DNA of 9,998 nucleotides from Planctomycetota bacterium (GTDB lineage Bacteria > Planctomycetota > B129-G9), in contig JAUWEX010000025.1 in assembly GCA_030607235.1 (NCBI GenBank), positions 1-9,998 on the forward strand, given 5' to 3'. Under the pieces are notes generated by a model. The model searched no databases and was not told the origin of the DNA. It saw nothing but the letters and a program-made list of their open reading frames with translations. The translations under genes were made by a program, and so were the position numbers. Below, in pieces: positions 1-6,623 of the stretch (its first letter is position 1; each line of letters begins with the position of its first letter).

Positions 1-1
1 A

Positions 2-1042
2 AGCTCTTACAGGCACGAGGTAAGCAGGTTACGGAATCCAACCACATTCTGCGCTCAAAGAGTCCACATGCGGAACGCGCTTTGGTCCTCCGAACAGATG
101 AACATGGTGCTCGACGATCTGGGACTGCCACAAGTGCCGATGATCGTTCTCGACCAGACCACCGATTACCACGGCGACCTGAACAAACTCGGCCCGAATT
201 TTAAGCGATACGCGTGGGAGGCGATCCTCATGGTCGACATCCTCCACAAAATGCTGCACGAAACACGCGCCTACGAAGTCAACAAGGGCAACAGCGACAA
301 GGTCTTCGCCGACCTGCTTGCCGAATTAACCGCCGTAGCCGAGCGTCACGAAAGCGTCCGGGATTTCACCGGCCGCGTTATCGAAAAATTCGACCATATC
401 AAGGTCGACCGCTCCACGCCTAAACCCCGCATCGGGTTGATAGGCGAAATTTTCGTGCGCAGCAACCAGTTTTCCAACAACTTCATAATGAACCGCATCG
501 AAGCGCTCGGCGGCGAGGTGGTACTGCCGGCGTTCGAAGAGTGGCTCAATTACATCGGCTACGAACGCGCGATCGATTCGCGTTTGCAGGGAAAATACAA
601 GACCTTCCTGACCGAAGTCATAACGCAGTTCGTCCAAAAACGAAGCGCCGACCGTCTCACGCGGCCGTTCCTCAAGCGTCTGCGCAACTTCCCGCGCGAG
701 GCGCCGAGCAAAGAGATACTGCACCTGGGCAGCCGCTATATCGACGAGTCTTTCCGCGCGGGCGAGACGATCCTTTCGATGGGCAAGGCCGTCGAATACG
801 TCCAGCACGGTTTCAACGGCATCGTCAACGTCGTGCCGTTCTCGTGCCTGCCCGGGACGATCGCCAACGCGCTGCTCAAGAAGTTCAAGGAAGACTATCC
901 CAACATTCCGATTTTGAAAATGGACTACGACGGCACGAAACAAGCCAGCGAAGAGACGCGGCTCGAAGCGTTCATGCACCACGCCCGCCAGCACCTCGAT
1001 GCACAAATGACCACCGGCAAGGTCCTCACGAAGGTTTATTAG
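2..1042 (+). CDS. CoA-substrate-specific enzyme activase / 2-hydroxyglutaryl-CoA dehydratase-related protein, C-terminal part (5' end outside window)
   Basis: The frame is open from base 2 to the TAG at 1040-1042, so the left end is probably cut. The protein resembles the C-terminal section of the long activases of 2-hydroxyacyl-CoA dehydratases and benzoyl-CoA reductases. Family members use ATP and an iron-sulfur cluster to drive low-potential electrons into the dehydratase, or are dehydratase-like homologues of unknown substrate. Visible family-like blocks are VLDDLGLPQVPM, a KPRIGLIGEIFVRSN block at about 421-465, SFRAGETILSMGKAVEY, and NVVPFSCLPGTI, whose Cys codon is at 845-847 and is a likely cluster ligand. 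TRLEAFMHHAR lies near the end. The ATG at 68 has only a weak AAGAG upstream and cuts into the conserved region, so I doubt it is the real start. A family-like stretch in another frame just upstream hints at a frameshift. Family assignment is fairly sure; the substrate is unknown. Confidence 0.75.
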   Translation, partial: SSYRHEVSRLRNPTTFCAQRVHMRNALWSSEQMNMVLDDLGLPQVPMIVLDQTTDYHGDLNKLGPNFKRYAWEAILMVDILHKMLHETRAYEVNKGNSDKVFADLLAELTAVAERHESVRDFTGRVIEKFDHIKVDRSTPKPRIGLIGEIFVRSNQFSNNFIMNRIEALGGEVVLPAFEEWLNYIGYERAIDSRLQGKYKTFLTEVITQFVQKRSADRLTRPFLKRLRNFPREAPSKEILHLGSRYIDESFRAGETILSMGKAVEYVQHGFNGIVNVVPFSCLPGTIANALLKKFKEDYPNIPILKMDYDGTKQASEETRLEAFMHHARQHLDAQMTTGKVLTKVY

Positions 1043-1065
1043 AATGTTAACGGTATCGCATAAGA

Positions 1066-1101
1066 AAAGGGCGTCGTCATAAGACGACGCCCTTTGTTTT
1101 T
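1066..1101. terminator. Bidirectional intrinsic terminator between convergent genes
   Basis: A perfect 13-bp stem has its left arm at 1066-1078 (AAAGGGCGTCGTC), an ATAA loop at 1079-1082, and its right arm at 1083-1095. GTTTTT follows on the + strand. On the minus strand the stem is followed by TCTTATG, a weaker U-tract. It lies 23 bases after the stop of the activase-type gene and 16 bases after the stop of etfA on the other strand, so it can end both transcripts. The + direction should be the stronger one. Confidence 0.92.
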
Positions 1102-1117
1102 GCCGTGTCAGGCCCGG

Positions 1118-2095
1118 TCAGATGATCTTCTTGATCTCTTCGTTCATTGCGGGGACGATCTCGAAAAGGTCGCCGACGATTCCGTAGTCGGCTATCTGGA
1201 AGATCGGCGCTTCGGGGTCCTTGTTGACGGCAACGATGCACTTGGAAGTGCGCATGCCCGCCAGGTGCTGGATCGCGCCGGAAATCCCGCACGCGATGTA
1301 GAGTTGCGGCGAGACGGTCTTGCCGGTCTGGCCGACCTGGTCGGAGTGCGGCCTCCAGCCCTCGTCGACCGCGGAGCGCGACGCGCCGACGGCGGCGTTG
1401 AGCGTTACGGCCAGTTCCTCAATTATGGCGAAGTTCTCGCTGCCCTTCATGCCGCGACCGCCGGAGACTATCACGTCCGCTTCGGTCAGTTCGACCATGC
1501 CGCTGCTCGTGGCGACGACTTCTTTGACACTTTCCTTTACGTCGCCCGCTTCGACGGTTACGCCGGCATCCTCGACCGGGGCTTCTTTGCTTTGCTCTAC
1601 GCTGCCGACCTGAAAGACGTTGGGGCGGATGGAGATGACGGCGATGTCGGTCTTGAATTGCACCGACTCGTAGGTCTTGCCGGCGAACACCGGACGCACG
1701 ACGCTGACCTTGCCGTCCTGCACCTCGACACCCGTGCAGTCGCCGGCCACGCCCGCGTTCAACAGGGCCGCCACTGCGGGGGCGAGATCCTTGCCCGTCG
1801 CGGTCGCCGCGCACATCACCACGGCGGGATTGATCTTTTTCGCCACCTCGGCCACAGCCTTACCGTGCCCGGAAACGGTGAAGTCCTTAAGTACCGGGTT
1901 ATCTACGGTCAGTACCTTGTCGGCGCCGTATGCGCCGAGGGTCTTGGCGATGTCGACAATACCCGAGCCGACCACGAGGGCGATCGCCCGGCCGCCGAGA
2001 GCGGTCGCGATTTCTTTGCCTTTGTTCACGGCCTCGAAGGCCGCGCGACGGAATTTTCCGTCCATCTGTTCTGCGTATATTAAAATGTCAGCCAT
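1118..2095 (-). CDS. etfA: Electron transfer flavoprotein, alpha subunit
   Basis: This is the FAD-carrying alpha subunit of the EtfAB heterodimer, a cytoplasmic electron carrier for acyl-CoA and similar dehydrogenases. The start is the ATG at 2095 ([10 protein letters not shown]), 325 residues, with GAGG six bases upstream. A TTG four codons further up would place that site inside the gene. The N-terminal half (about 1-190) is the Rossmann-like ETF domain. The C-terminal FAD domain carries SGGRGMK (211-217), [10 protein letters not shown] (238-247, with the flavin-contacting Arg240), [11 protein letters not shown] (253-263), [13 protein letters not shown] (265-277, the ETF-alpha signature) and [19 protein letters not shown] (291-309). 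Length is normal for the family. It is the second gene of etfBA, 36 bases after etfB, and ends at the shared hairpin terminator. Its redox partners are not in view. Confidence 0.96.
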   Translation of the reverse strand: MADILIYAEQMDGKFRRAAFEAVNKGKEIATALGGRAIALVVGSGIVDIAKTLGAYGADKVLTVDNPVLKDFTVSGHGKAVAEVAKKINPAVVMCAATATGKDLAPAVAALLNAGVAGDCTGVEVQDGKVSVVRPVFAGKTYESVQFKTDIAVISIRPNVFQVGSVEQSKEAPVEDAGVTVEAGDVKESVKEVVATSSGMVELTEADVIVSGGRGMKGSENFAIIEELAVTLNAAVGASRSAVDEGWRPHSDQVGQTGKTVSPQLYIACGISGAIQHLAGMRTSKCIVAVNKDPEAPIFQIADYGIVGDLFEIVPAMNEEIKKII

Positions 2096-2131
2096 TGTAA
2101 ACCTCAACTTGACATGTGGTTAAAATTAGCC

Positions 2132-2875
2132 CTAGACGACTTTCGCCTCTTCTTTGAGAAGTTTGACCAACTCGGATACCGCCTCAACACCCTTGCCAAC
2201 GATGCGGCCCGCAGGACGTGAGGGCGGATATTCCATTTTTACGACGGTGGTTTTCGATTCAACCGCTGCGACTTCCTTTTGTTCGAGGGGCTTCTTTTTC
2301 GCCTTCATAATATCGGGAAGTTTCGGATAGCGCGGCTCATTGAGGCCCTTTTCGGCGGTGAAGACCGCGGGAAGCGTAACCTCGACGACTTCCTTCGCGC
2401 CTTCGATCTCGCGCGTAACGGTTGCGGTCTTGCCGTTGAGTTCAAACTCCACGATCTTGGCGACCACCGGCAGCCCCAGTTTCTGTGCGACCTGCACGCC
2501 CACCGAGCCGTTGTCGCCGTCGACAGCCTGCTTGCCGAAGAAGATGATGTCGAACTCCATGTCCTTGAGTTCATTGGTAAGCATCTCGGCCGTTGCGGAC
2601 GAATCCAGCCCGTTGATGTCGCTGGTCAGCAGGACGGCTTTGTCGACACCGACGCTGAGGGCCTTGCGGATTTGGGTGGCGGTGTCTTTGGGGCCGATGG
2701 AAAGGACGGTAACTTCGCCGCCTTCTTTTTCCTTGACTTGTACGGCCTGTTCGATGGCGTACTCGTCGTAGGGGTTGAGGACGTAGTCGAAGCCGGATTT
2801 TTCGATTCCCGTGCCCTGGATCACAATTTTCGCTTCCGTGTCCGGCACGCGTTTAACGCAAACAATACTCTTCAT
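2132..2875 (-). CDS. etfB: Electron transfer flavoprotein, beta subunit
   Basis: This beta subunit partners EtfA and binds AMP, or a second FAD in bifurcating ETFs. It has 247 residues, typical for the family. The ATG at 2875 has GGAGG five bases upstream. Visible motifs are VKRVPDTEAK (7-16), NPYDEYAIEQAV (34-45) and GKQAVDGDNGSVG (114-126, the nucleotide-binding loop). From 153 to about 198 runs the beta signature region, including LNEPRYPKLPDIMKAKKK, the recognition-loop area that anchors partner dehydrogenases. The recognition loop resembles canonical dehydrogenase-linked ETFs such as human ETFB, while the DGDN of the nucleotide loop is closer to what many anaerobe ETFs carry. I lean towards a canonical, non-bifurcating ETF, but this is inference. 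It is the first gene of the operon, directly behind a strong promoter. Confidence 0.96.
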   Translation of the reverse strand: MKSIVCVKRVPDTEAKIVIQGTGIEKSGFDYVLNPYDEYAIEQAVQVKEKEGGEVTVLSIGPKDTATQIRKALSVGVDKAVLLTSDINGLDSSATAEMLTNELKDMEFDIIFFGKQAVDGDNGSVGVQVAQKLGLPVVAKIVEFELNGKTATVTREIEGAKEVVEVTLPAVFTAEKGLNEPRYPKLPDIMKAKKKPLEQKEVAAVESKTTVVKMEYPPSRPAGRIVGKGVEAVSELVKLLKEEAKVV

Positions 2876-2940
2876 GGAAACCTCCGATTTCTCGTAGAAA
2901 TCACACGGACGCGATTGTCCGCCGCAAATTCAGATTCTGG

Positions 2941-2968
2941 ATTATACGGGTCAGGCGGGGCAGTTCAA
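2941..2968 (-). promoter_or_regulatory. Sigma70-like promoter of etfBA
   Basis: Read on the minus strand, TTGAAC (2968-2963) and a perfect TATAAT (2946-2941) are separated by 16 bases. This predicts a transcript start near 2934 and a leader of about 58 bases before the etfB ATG at 2875. An A/T tract (2971-2976) lies just upstream of the -35 box and could act as a small UP element. This is the best promoter match in the window. Confidence 0.75.
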
Positions 2969-3073
2969 GCAAAAAACCTTCGGGAAGGCATCGTTTAATC
3001 CTCTCCGCCGTAATCCGCCGAGTGCTATCGACCCGTCGCCGGTCGCCGAGTTCTTACCCATGGAATGCTCGCC

Positions 3074-3103
3074 TCAACAATATAACGTATTTTCCACTAT
3101 ATT
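3074..3103 (+). promoter_or_regulatory. Candidate promoter of the secreted modular protein
   Basis: TCAACA (3074-3079) and TATATT (3098-3103) are separated by 18 bases in an AT-rich patch, giving a leader of about 70 bases before the ATG at 3181. The -10 box is good (5 of 6) and the -35 box weak (4 of 6). The -10 box lies in the centre of an inverted repeat, which would suit repression. Confidence 0.35.
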
Positions 3104-3145
3104 TTGTGGAACAAAAGAGGCTCGACTGCGTCTAAATATGTGGAA
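3092..3145. repeat. TTCCAC / GTGGAA inverted repeat plus a third copy (possible operator)
   Basis: TTCCAC (3092-3097) and GTGGAA (3106-3111) form a 6-bp inverted repeat around an 8-base TATATTTT centre. A second GTGGAA lies at 3140-3145, 34 bases from the first and in the same orientation. The site overlaps the candidate -10 box and lies before the ribosome binding site of the following gene. It could bind a dimeric regulator. Six-base arms are short, so chance is a real alternative. Confidence 0.3.
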
Positions 3146-3180
3146 ACTTTACAAGTTCTGCAATGCGGGAGGGTTTTGCT

Positions 3181-4935
3181 ATGTCACATATCCATGTATC
3201 GTTGCGCCTTATGGCGATTGGGGCGCTTGCGGCATCTTTGTTTCTCGTCTCCACGGGCACCGTTGTACACGGGGACGAACAACCGGCCACGCCGTCCAAC
3301 GGCCTGCTGGCGGAAATCAAAATCCCCAACTCGTTCCTGTATCCGGGGGACGATCTGGAAATCGACTTCCGCCTGACGAACGCCCGCGACAAGGGCGAGA
3401 TGCAGATCATCGACCTCATCACGCCCGGATTTACATGCCAGTGGATATTGACCGACCCCGACGGCAAAAAGACCGTGCAGCCATGCCCGAAAGCGGAGAT
3501 CAAGCCTCCCGATTACCCGACTGCGACCCTCCAGCCTGGGGCATTCCTGGGAAGGAAAATTATATTGGATTCCGCAGTGATACAAAAACCCGGCAGATAC
3601 TCCATCGCCGTGCGCTATTTCAACGACATCCCGCTCAAAGAGAATGGCTTCGACTGCTGGACGGGCAAGGCAACGACAAACACGGCCGTCTTTGAAGTAG
3701 CCAGCGTGGAAGCGCCGGTGAAGGACGGCGTACAGATGCTCATAAAGATGAAAAAGCAGACCTATGTCGAAAAAGAGCCGGTAGAGTTCACCGTCAGCAT
3801 GAAAAACGTCAGCGACGGGGAAAAGAAAGCCTATGTCTCCGACGAATACCTTATCCACGAGTGGGCGTACGGCCGTGTCACGGACGCCTCCGGCAAGGAA
3901 GTGCAATGGCGCAAGAGTCGATACTATGCCGTGCCGTTCCCGCAACCCATGCCCCTCGCCGCCGGGGAGTCTTTCGATTACACCGACGATCTGGGCTGCA
4001 TCTGCGCCCTCCCCACAGGCAAGTATAAGTTCACTCTGAGGGCCAAAATTCACGGCATGGGAGAGTGGATATCCAACGAGGTCTCGTTCGAGGTAACCCC
4101 GCGGTCACCGGACGCCCCCGTGCAGAACGGCGTGCAGATGCTTGTCAAAATGAGGCGTGAGAAATACGTCGAGAGGGAGCCGGTGGAGTTCACCGTCAGC
4201 ATGAGGAACGTGAGCAAGGAGAACAAGACGGTTGACGTGCCCGGCGTTTACTTCTTCCACGAGTGCGCCTACGGCAGAGTTACCGACGCCGCCGGCAGAG
4301 CGGTGCCCTGGCAATCGCGCGTCTGCTTCGAGGTGGCACCCGAACCGGAATTCGAGGGGCTCGCGCCCGGCAAGACATGCGATCGGGAGCATGACCTGCT
4401 CGACGTATGCTATTTCCCCGCCGGCCAATACAAATTCGTCCTCATGGTACGGAACAAGCCCAACGATTGGACTTCCAACGAGGTCTCGTTCGAGATCACT
4501 CCGGCGAAAAGGCCCAAGCCGGTCAAGGGGTCCGATGGGGTGAAGGACGGAAGCCTCCACACCACCCTCACGACGTCGAGGGAGAAATACGCCGAAGGGG
4601 AACCCGTGAAATTCACGGTCAGTTACCGAAACGACGACAATATAGCGCGAATCTTCAATATGTCGTACATGACGATAGCCTACATGGCCGAAGTCCGGAA
4701 CGCCGCGGGCGAGCAAGTGCGCCTGAGGCTCTTGTATGACGGGTCGCTCAAATACAAAAAGGTGAACCTGCCGCCGGGCAAGACCTACTCCGAGGAGTTT
4801 GACCTGCTGCGTATGTGCGAACTGCCGCCGGGCAAGTACAGCCTTCTCATGCGCGGCTGGCATCCCAGCACCCCCCCGTTAAAGGTCGCCTTTGAAGTAG
4901 TCCCCGCGGAGAAGCCCGAAAAGTCGGAGGAATAG
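3181..4935 (+). CDS. Secreted protein with four beta-sandwich-like modules, unknown function
   Basis: I do not recognise a named family. The start chosen is the ATG at 3181 (MSHIHVSLRL), eight bases after GGGAGGG, giving 584 residues. Residues 1-31 look like a Sec signal peptide: a short basic start, a hydrophobic core LMAIGALAASLFLV, and probable cleavage after VVHG. Four Ig-like or BsuPI-like modules follow at roughly 38-179, 180-313, 314-453 and 454-575, and then a charged tail (EKPEKSEE). Each of modules 2-4 begins V-x-x-G, then a YxExEPVxFTVS strand, an AYGRVTDA-like turn, a PxGKYKF-type strand and a final SFEVTP-like strand. Modules 2 and 3 are close copies. No catalytic motif, transmembrane anchor or sorting signal is visible, so a binding or structural role in the periplasm or outside the cell is inferred. 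It is probably transcribed alone; the next gene has its own promoter candidate. Confidence 0.85.
   Translation: MSHIHVSLRLMAIGALAASLFLVSTGTVVHGDEQPATPSNGLLAEIKIPNSFLYPGDDLEIDFRLTNARDKGEMQIIDLITPGFTCQWILTDPDGKKTVQPCPKAEIKPPDYPTATLQPGAFLGRKIILDSAVIQKPGRYSIAVRYFNDIPLKENGFDCWTGKATTNTAVFEVASVEAPVKDGVQMLIKMKKQTYVEKEPVEFTVSMKNVSDGEKKAYVSDEYLIHEWAYGRVTDASGKEVQWRKSRYYAVPFPQPMPLAAGESFDYTDDLGCICALPTGKYKFTLRAKIHGMGEWISNEVSFEVTPRSPDAPVQNGVQMLVKMRREKYVEREPVEFTVSMRNVSKENKTVDVPGVYFFHECAYGRVTDAAGRAVPWQSRVCFEVAPEPEFEGLAPGKTCDREHDLLDVCYFPAGQYKFVLMVRNKPNDWTSNEVSFEITPAKRPKPVKGSDGVKDGSLHTTLTTSREKYAEGEPVKFTVSYRNDDNIARIFNMSYMTIAYMAEVRNAAGEQVRLRLLYDGSLKYKKVNLPPGKTYSEEFDLLRMCELPPGKYSLLMRGWHPSTPPLKVAFEVVPAEKPEKSEE
3718..4521 (+). 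repeat. Tandem 402-base duplication encoding modules 2 and 3
   Basis: Unit 1 spans about 3718-4119 and unit 2 about 4120-4521. The GTG codons that open each unit, the GAG-CCG-GT block (3775 and 4177) and an identical 21-base stretch starting at 4072 and 4474 all sit exactly 402 bases apart, or 134 codons. Small compensating indels lie between the last two anchors. Module 4 starts 420 bases later and is more diverged, which points to an older duplication. Confidence 0.85.
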
Positions 4936-4989
4936 CACACGCCCCCGCCGGCCGCGGCCATCTTTGACAACCCCGCATTTAGAATCCTT

Positions 4990-5017
4990 TTGCAATATCC
5001 GCCGCCGAGCATAGAAT
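4990..5017 (+). promoter_or_regulatory. Candidate promoter of the orphan lipoprotein gene
   Basis: TTGCAA (4990-4995) and TAGAAT (5012-5017) are separated by 16 bases and lie about 50 bases before the ATG at 5067. The -10 box matches consensus at five of six positions. No clear terminator for the upstream gene was found in 4936-4990, so read-through is also possible. Confidence 0.35.
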
Positions 5018-5066
5018 ATATGAAGACGTTGGTAAAAGCGGCTTCAAATTGTTGAGGAGGACAAAA

Positions 5067-5516
5067 ATGACCAAATTACTCACCGTTTTATTAATCTCAA
5101 GCACATTGATAGGCTGTGCCTCTCACACGGGGACCGACGCCGTTGATTCCAAGTACAGAAATCAACTCTCCCTCCTTGAACAGAAATTGCAAAGGGAGAT
5201 GTTCTTGTGCATGCAAAGAGAAATCAAGTGTCTTGAGTTTCAGATAGAGATCACGCGTGATTTAATGGTAGAGGAAAACCTTTTCATGCATATTCATTAT
5301 CATTTCCCGGAAGGGCCTAATTATTGGCGCATATTCTTCATGCAAATAAAAGGGCGTGAGATACTGCGTGAGGCAGCGGGGCTGGATAGGGAAGACGCCC
5401 TCAAAATGTCGGCAGAACAAATAGAGAAGGTTTTGTCTGATTCTTATTCTAAAATCTTCCCCGGCAAAGAATATGAGTTTTCACCTATCAATTTTGGCTA
5501 TCTTCAGCCGAATTAA
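5067..5516 (+). CDS. Small AT-rich lipoprotein, unknown function
   Basis: The ATG at 5067 follows GAGGAGG with a six-base gap and gives 149 residues. An upstream in-frame TTG would include the ribosome binding site, so it is rejected. The N-terminus is a lipoprotein signal: MTKLLTVLLISSTLIGC, with lipobox LIGC and the lipidated Cys17. The +2 residue is Ala, not the Asp that retains lipoproteins in the inner membrane of enterobacteria, so an outer-membrane location is possible. Residues about 29-66 form a charged helix, perhaps a coiled coil, with C48 and C55 seven residues apart. The rest is mixed, ending GYLQPN. I recognise no family. GC is 49 of 120 bases in 5161-5280, clearly below the gene before it, and the codons are AT-rich, which suggests an acquired or weakly constrained gene. 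Its stop lies 15 bases from that of hisFI, which faces it. Confidence 0.8.
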   Translation: MTKLLTVLLISSTLIGCASHTGTDAVDSKYRNQLSLLEQKLQREMFLCMQREIKCLEFQIEITRDLMVEENLFMHIHYHFPEGPNYWRIFFMQIKGREILREAAGLDREDALKMSAEQIEKVLSDSYSKIFPGKEYEFSPINFGYLQPN

Positions 5517-5531
5517 CCAGCATTGCATAAT

Positions 5532-6623
5532 TTATTCACCCATAGATTCAACGGAGCGGTAGAAGCAGGAACGCTCTCCCGTGTGGCAGGCCGGGCCGCT
5601 CTGATCAACCAGCACCAGCAGCGTGTCGGCATCGCAATCGTATCTGATTTCCCTGATTTCCTGTATGTTGCCACTTGTTTCGCCTTTTCGCCAGAGCGTG
5701 CGGCGTGACCGGGAAAAAAAGCACGTCCGGCCTTCCTTGAGGGATATTTCAAGGCTTTGGCGATTCATGTAGGCCATCATCAGCACTTCTCCGGTGGCGT
5801 TTTCCTGCACAATAGCCGGGATTAGCCCAGCGGCGTCGTATTTCAATTCAGGCAGCGGCATGCGTAGCATCCTAACGGGAATTTGGTTTTCGTTCAGAAA
5901 CCGCTTCAGGTCAGGCAAGGCGATATCGCCGTAGTGGAATACGGAAGCCGCCAGCGCCGCATCAGCCCGTCCATTTCGAAAGACATCCAGAAAGTCTTCG
6001 GGACGGCCCCCACCGCCGGAAGCGATTACGGGAATCTTTACCGCATCCGTTATCCGACGGGTTAAGTCGATATCGAATCCCTTGCGGGTTCCGTCGGCGT
6101 CCATGCTCGTCAGGAGAATCTCTCCCGCACCCATTTTCGCAGCCGTCCGCGCCCACTCCAGCGCATCTCTGCCAGTAGGGCGAGTTCCTCCGTGCGTAAA
6201 GACCTCCCATGTCCCGTCGTCTTTGCGTTGCGCATCGATCGCGCAGACGACGCATTGGGATCCGAATACCTCTGCTGCGCGGCTGATAAGTTCAGGTCCG
6301 GCGAGGGCTGCGGTATTCAGGGAAACCTTGTCGGCGCCCGCATTCAAGAGATGGCGAATATCCTGCAGATCGCCTATGCCGCCACCAATGGTAAATGGAA
6401 TCATAATCCGTCCGGCTATCTTCGAGATCAGTTCGTAAAAAAGCGGCCTGCTCTCGCAAGAGGCGGTGATGTCCAAAAACACCAGTTCGTCGGCGCCTTC
6501 GCGGCAGTAAAACTCCGCTAAGTCCGCCGGATCGCCGGCGTCCCGAAGCCCCATGAAATTGACGCCCTTGACGACGCGCCCGTTTTTCACGTCCAGACAC
6601 GGGATTATTCTCCTAGTCAGCAT
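5532..6623 (-). CDS. hisFI: Fused HisF-HisI: imidazole glycerol-phosphate synthase cyclase subunit + phosphoribosyl-AMP cyclohydrolase
   Basis: This is a bifunctional histidine enzyme of 363 residues. Residues 1 to about 251 are HisF, the (beta-alpha)8 barrel that joins PRFAR with ammonia from HisH to make imidazole glycerol phosphate and AICAR. Both catalytic aspartates are present at the usual numbers: D11 in IPCLDVKNG and D130 in CAIDAQRKD. Residues about 253-363 are HisI, which opens the ring of phosphoribosyl-AMP. They show [17 protein letters not shown] (311-319), the metal motif D329-C330-D331-A-D333, and the zinc cysteines C346 (PACHTG) and C353 (SCFYR). No HisE domain follows. The junction has almost no linker and I see no stop or restart there. 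The ATG at 6623 has GAGG seven bases upstream; the ATG at 6629 is too close to that site. The gene overlaps hisA by 11 bases and is the last of the operon. Confidence 0.95.
   Translation of the reverse strand: MLTRRIIPCLDVKNGRVVKGVNFMGLRDAGDPADLAEFYCREGADELVFLDITASCESRPLFYELISKIAGRIMIPFTIGGGIGDLQDIRHLLNAGADKVSLNTAALAGPELISRAAEVFGSQCVVCAIDAQRKDDGTWEVFTHGGTRPTGRDALEWARTAAKMGAGEILLTSMDADGTRKGFDIDLTRRITDAVKIPVIASGGGGRPEDFLDVFRNGRADAALAASVFHYGDIALPDLKRFLNENQIPVRMLRMPLPELKYDAAGLIPAIVQENATGEVLMMAYMNRQSLEISLKEGRTCFFSRSRRTLWRKGETSGNIQEIREIRYDCDADTLLVLVDQSGPACHTGERSCFYRSVESMGE

Larger units (their letters stand above)
2876..3180. other. Divergent intergenic region between etfB and the secreted modular protein
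   Basis: These 305 bases hold no gene I would accept. The left third carries the etfBA promoter and ribosome binding site. The middle (about 2990-3060) shows nothing I recognise. The right part (3074-3145) turns AT-rich and holds a weaker rightward promoter candidate and GTGGAA repeats. GGGAGGG at 3167-3173 is the ribosome binding site of the next gene. Reading frames that cross this region look like shadows. Confidence 0.7.

Noticed and set aside
1094..2083. Long open frame on the + strand across the whole of etfA
   Set aside because: It mirrors etfA in high-GC sequence, has no family match I recognise and no good ribosome binding site. The same kind of shadow occurs opposite etfB and the secreted protein.
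2971..2988. CCTTC-CC-GAAGG hairpin followed by T6 on the minus strand
   Set aside because: It has a 5-bp stem with a 2-base loop, too weak for a terminator, and no minus-strand gene lies upstream to end. The T tract fits better as an UP-like element before the etfBA -35 box.
3060..3695. Open frame overlapping the start of the secreted protein gene
   Set aside because: It runs in another frame of a gene with a clear signal peptide and ribosome binding site. Its own sequence is low-complexity and Arg/Pro-rich, as expected of a shadow.
3184..4863. Two large minus-strand frames opposite the secreted protein
   Set aside because: They end at module boundaries and repeat with the duplication because the sense strand repeats. 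Nothing suggests independent coding.
4950..4959. GGCCGCGGCC palindrome after the secreted protein gene
   Set aside because: It leaves no room for a loop and has no U-tract, so it is not a convincing terminator. Such GC palindromes arise by chance in this composition.
4964..4969. Perfect TTGACA -35 box
   Set aside because: The nearest -10-like boxes are 10 bases (TAGAAT at 4980) or more than 20 bases away, so the spacing is wrong. The pair at 4990/5012 is preferred.
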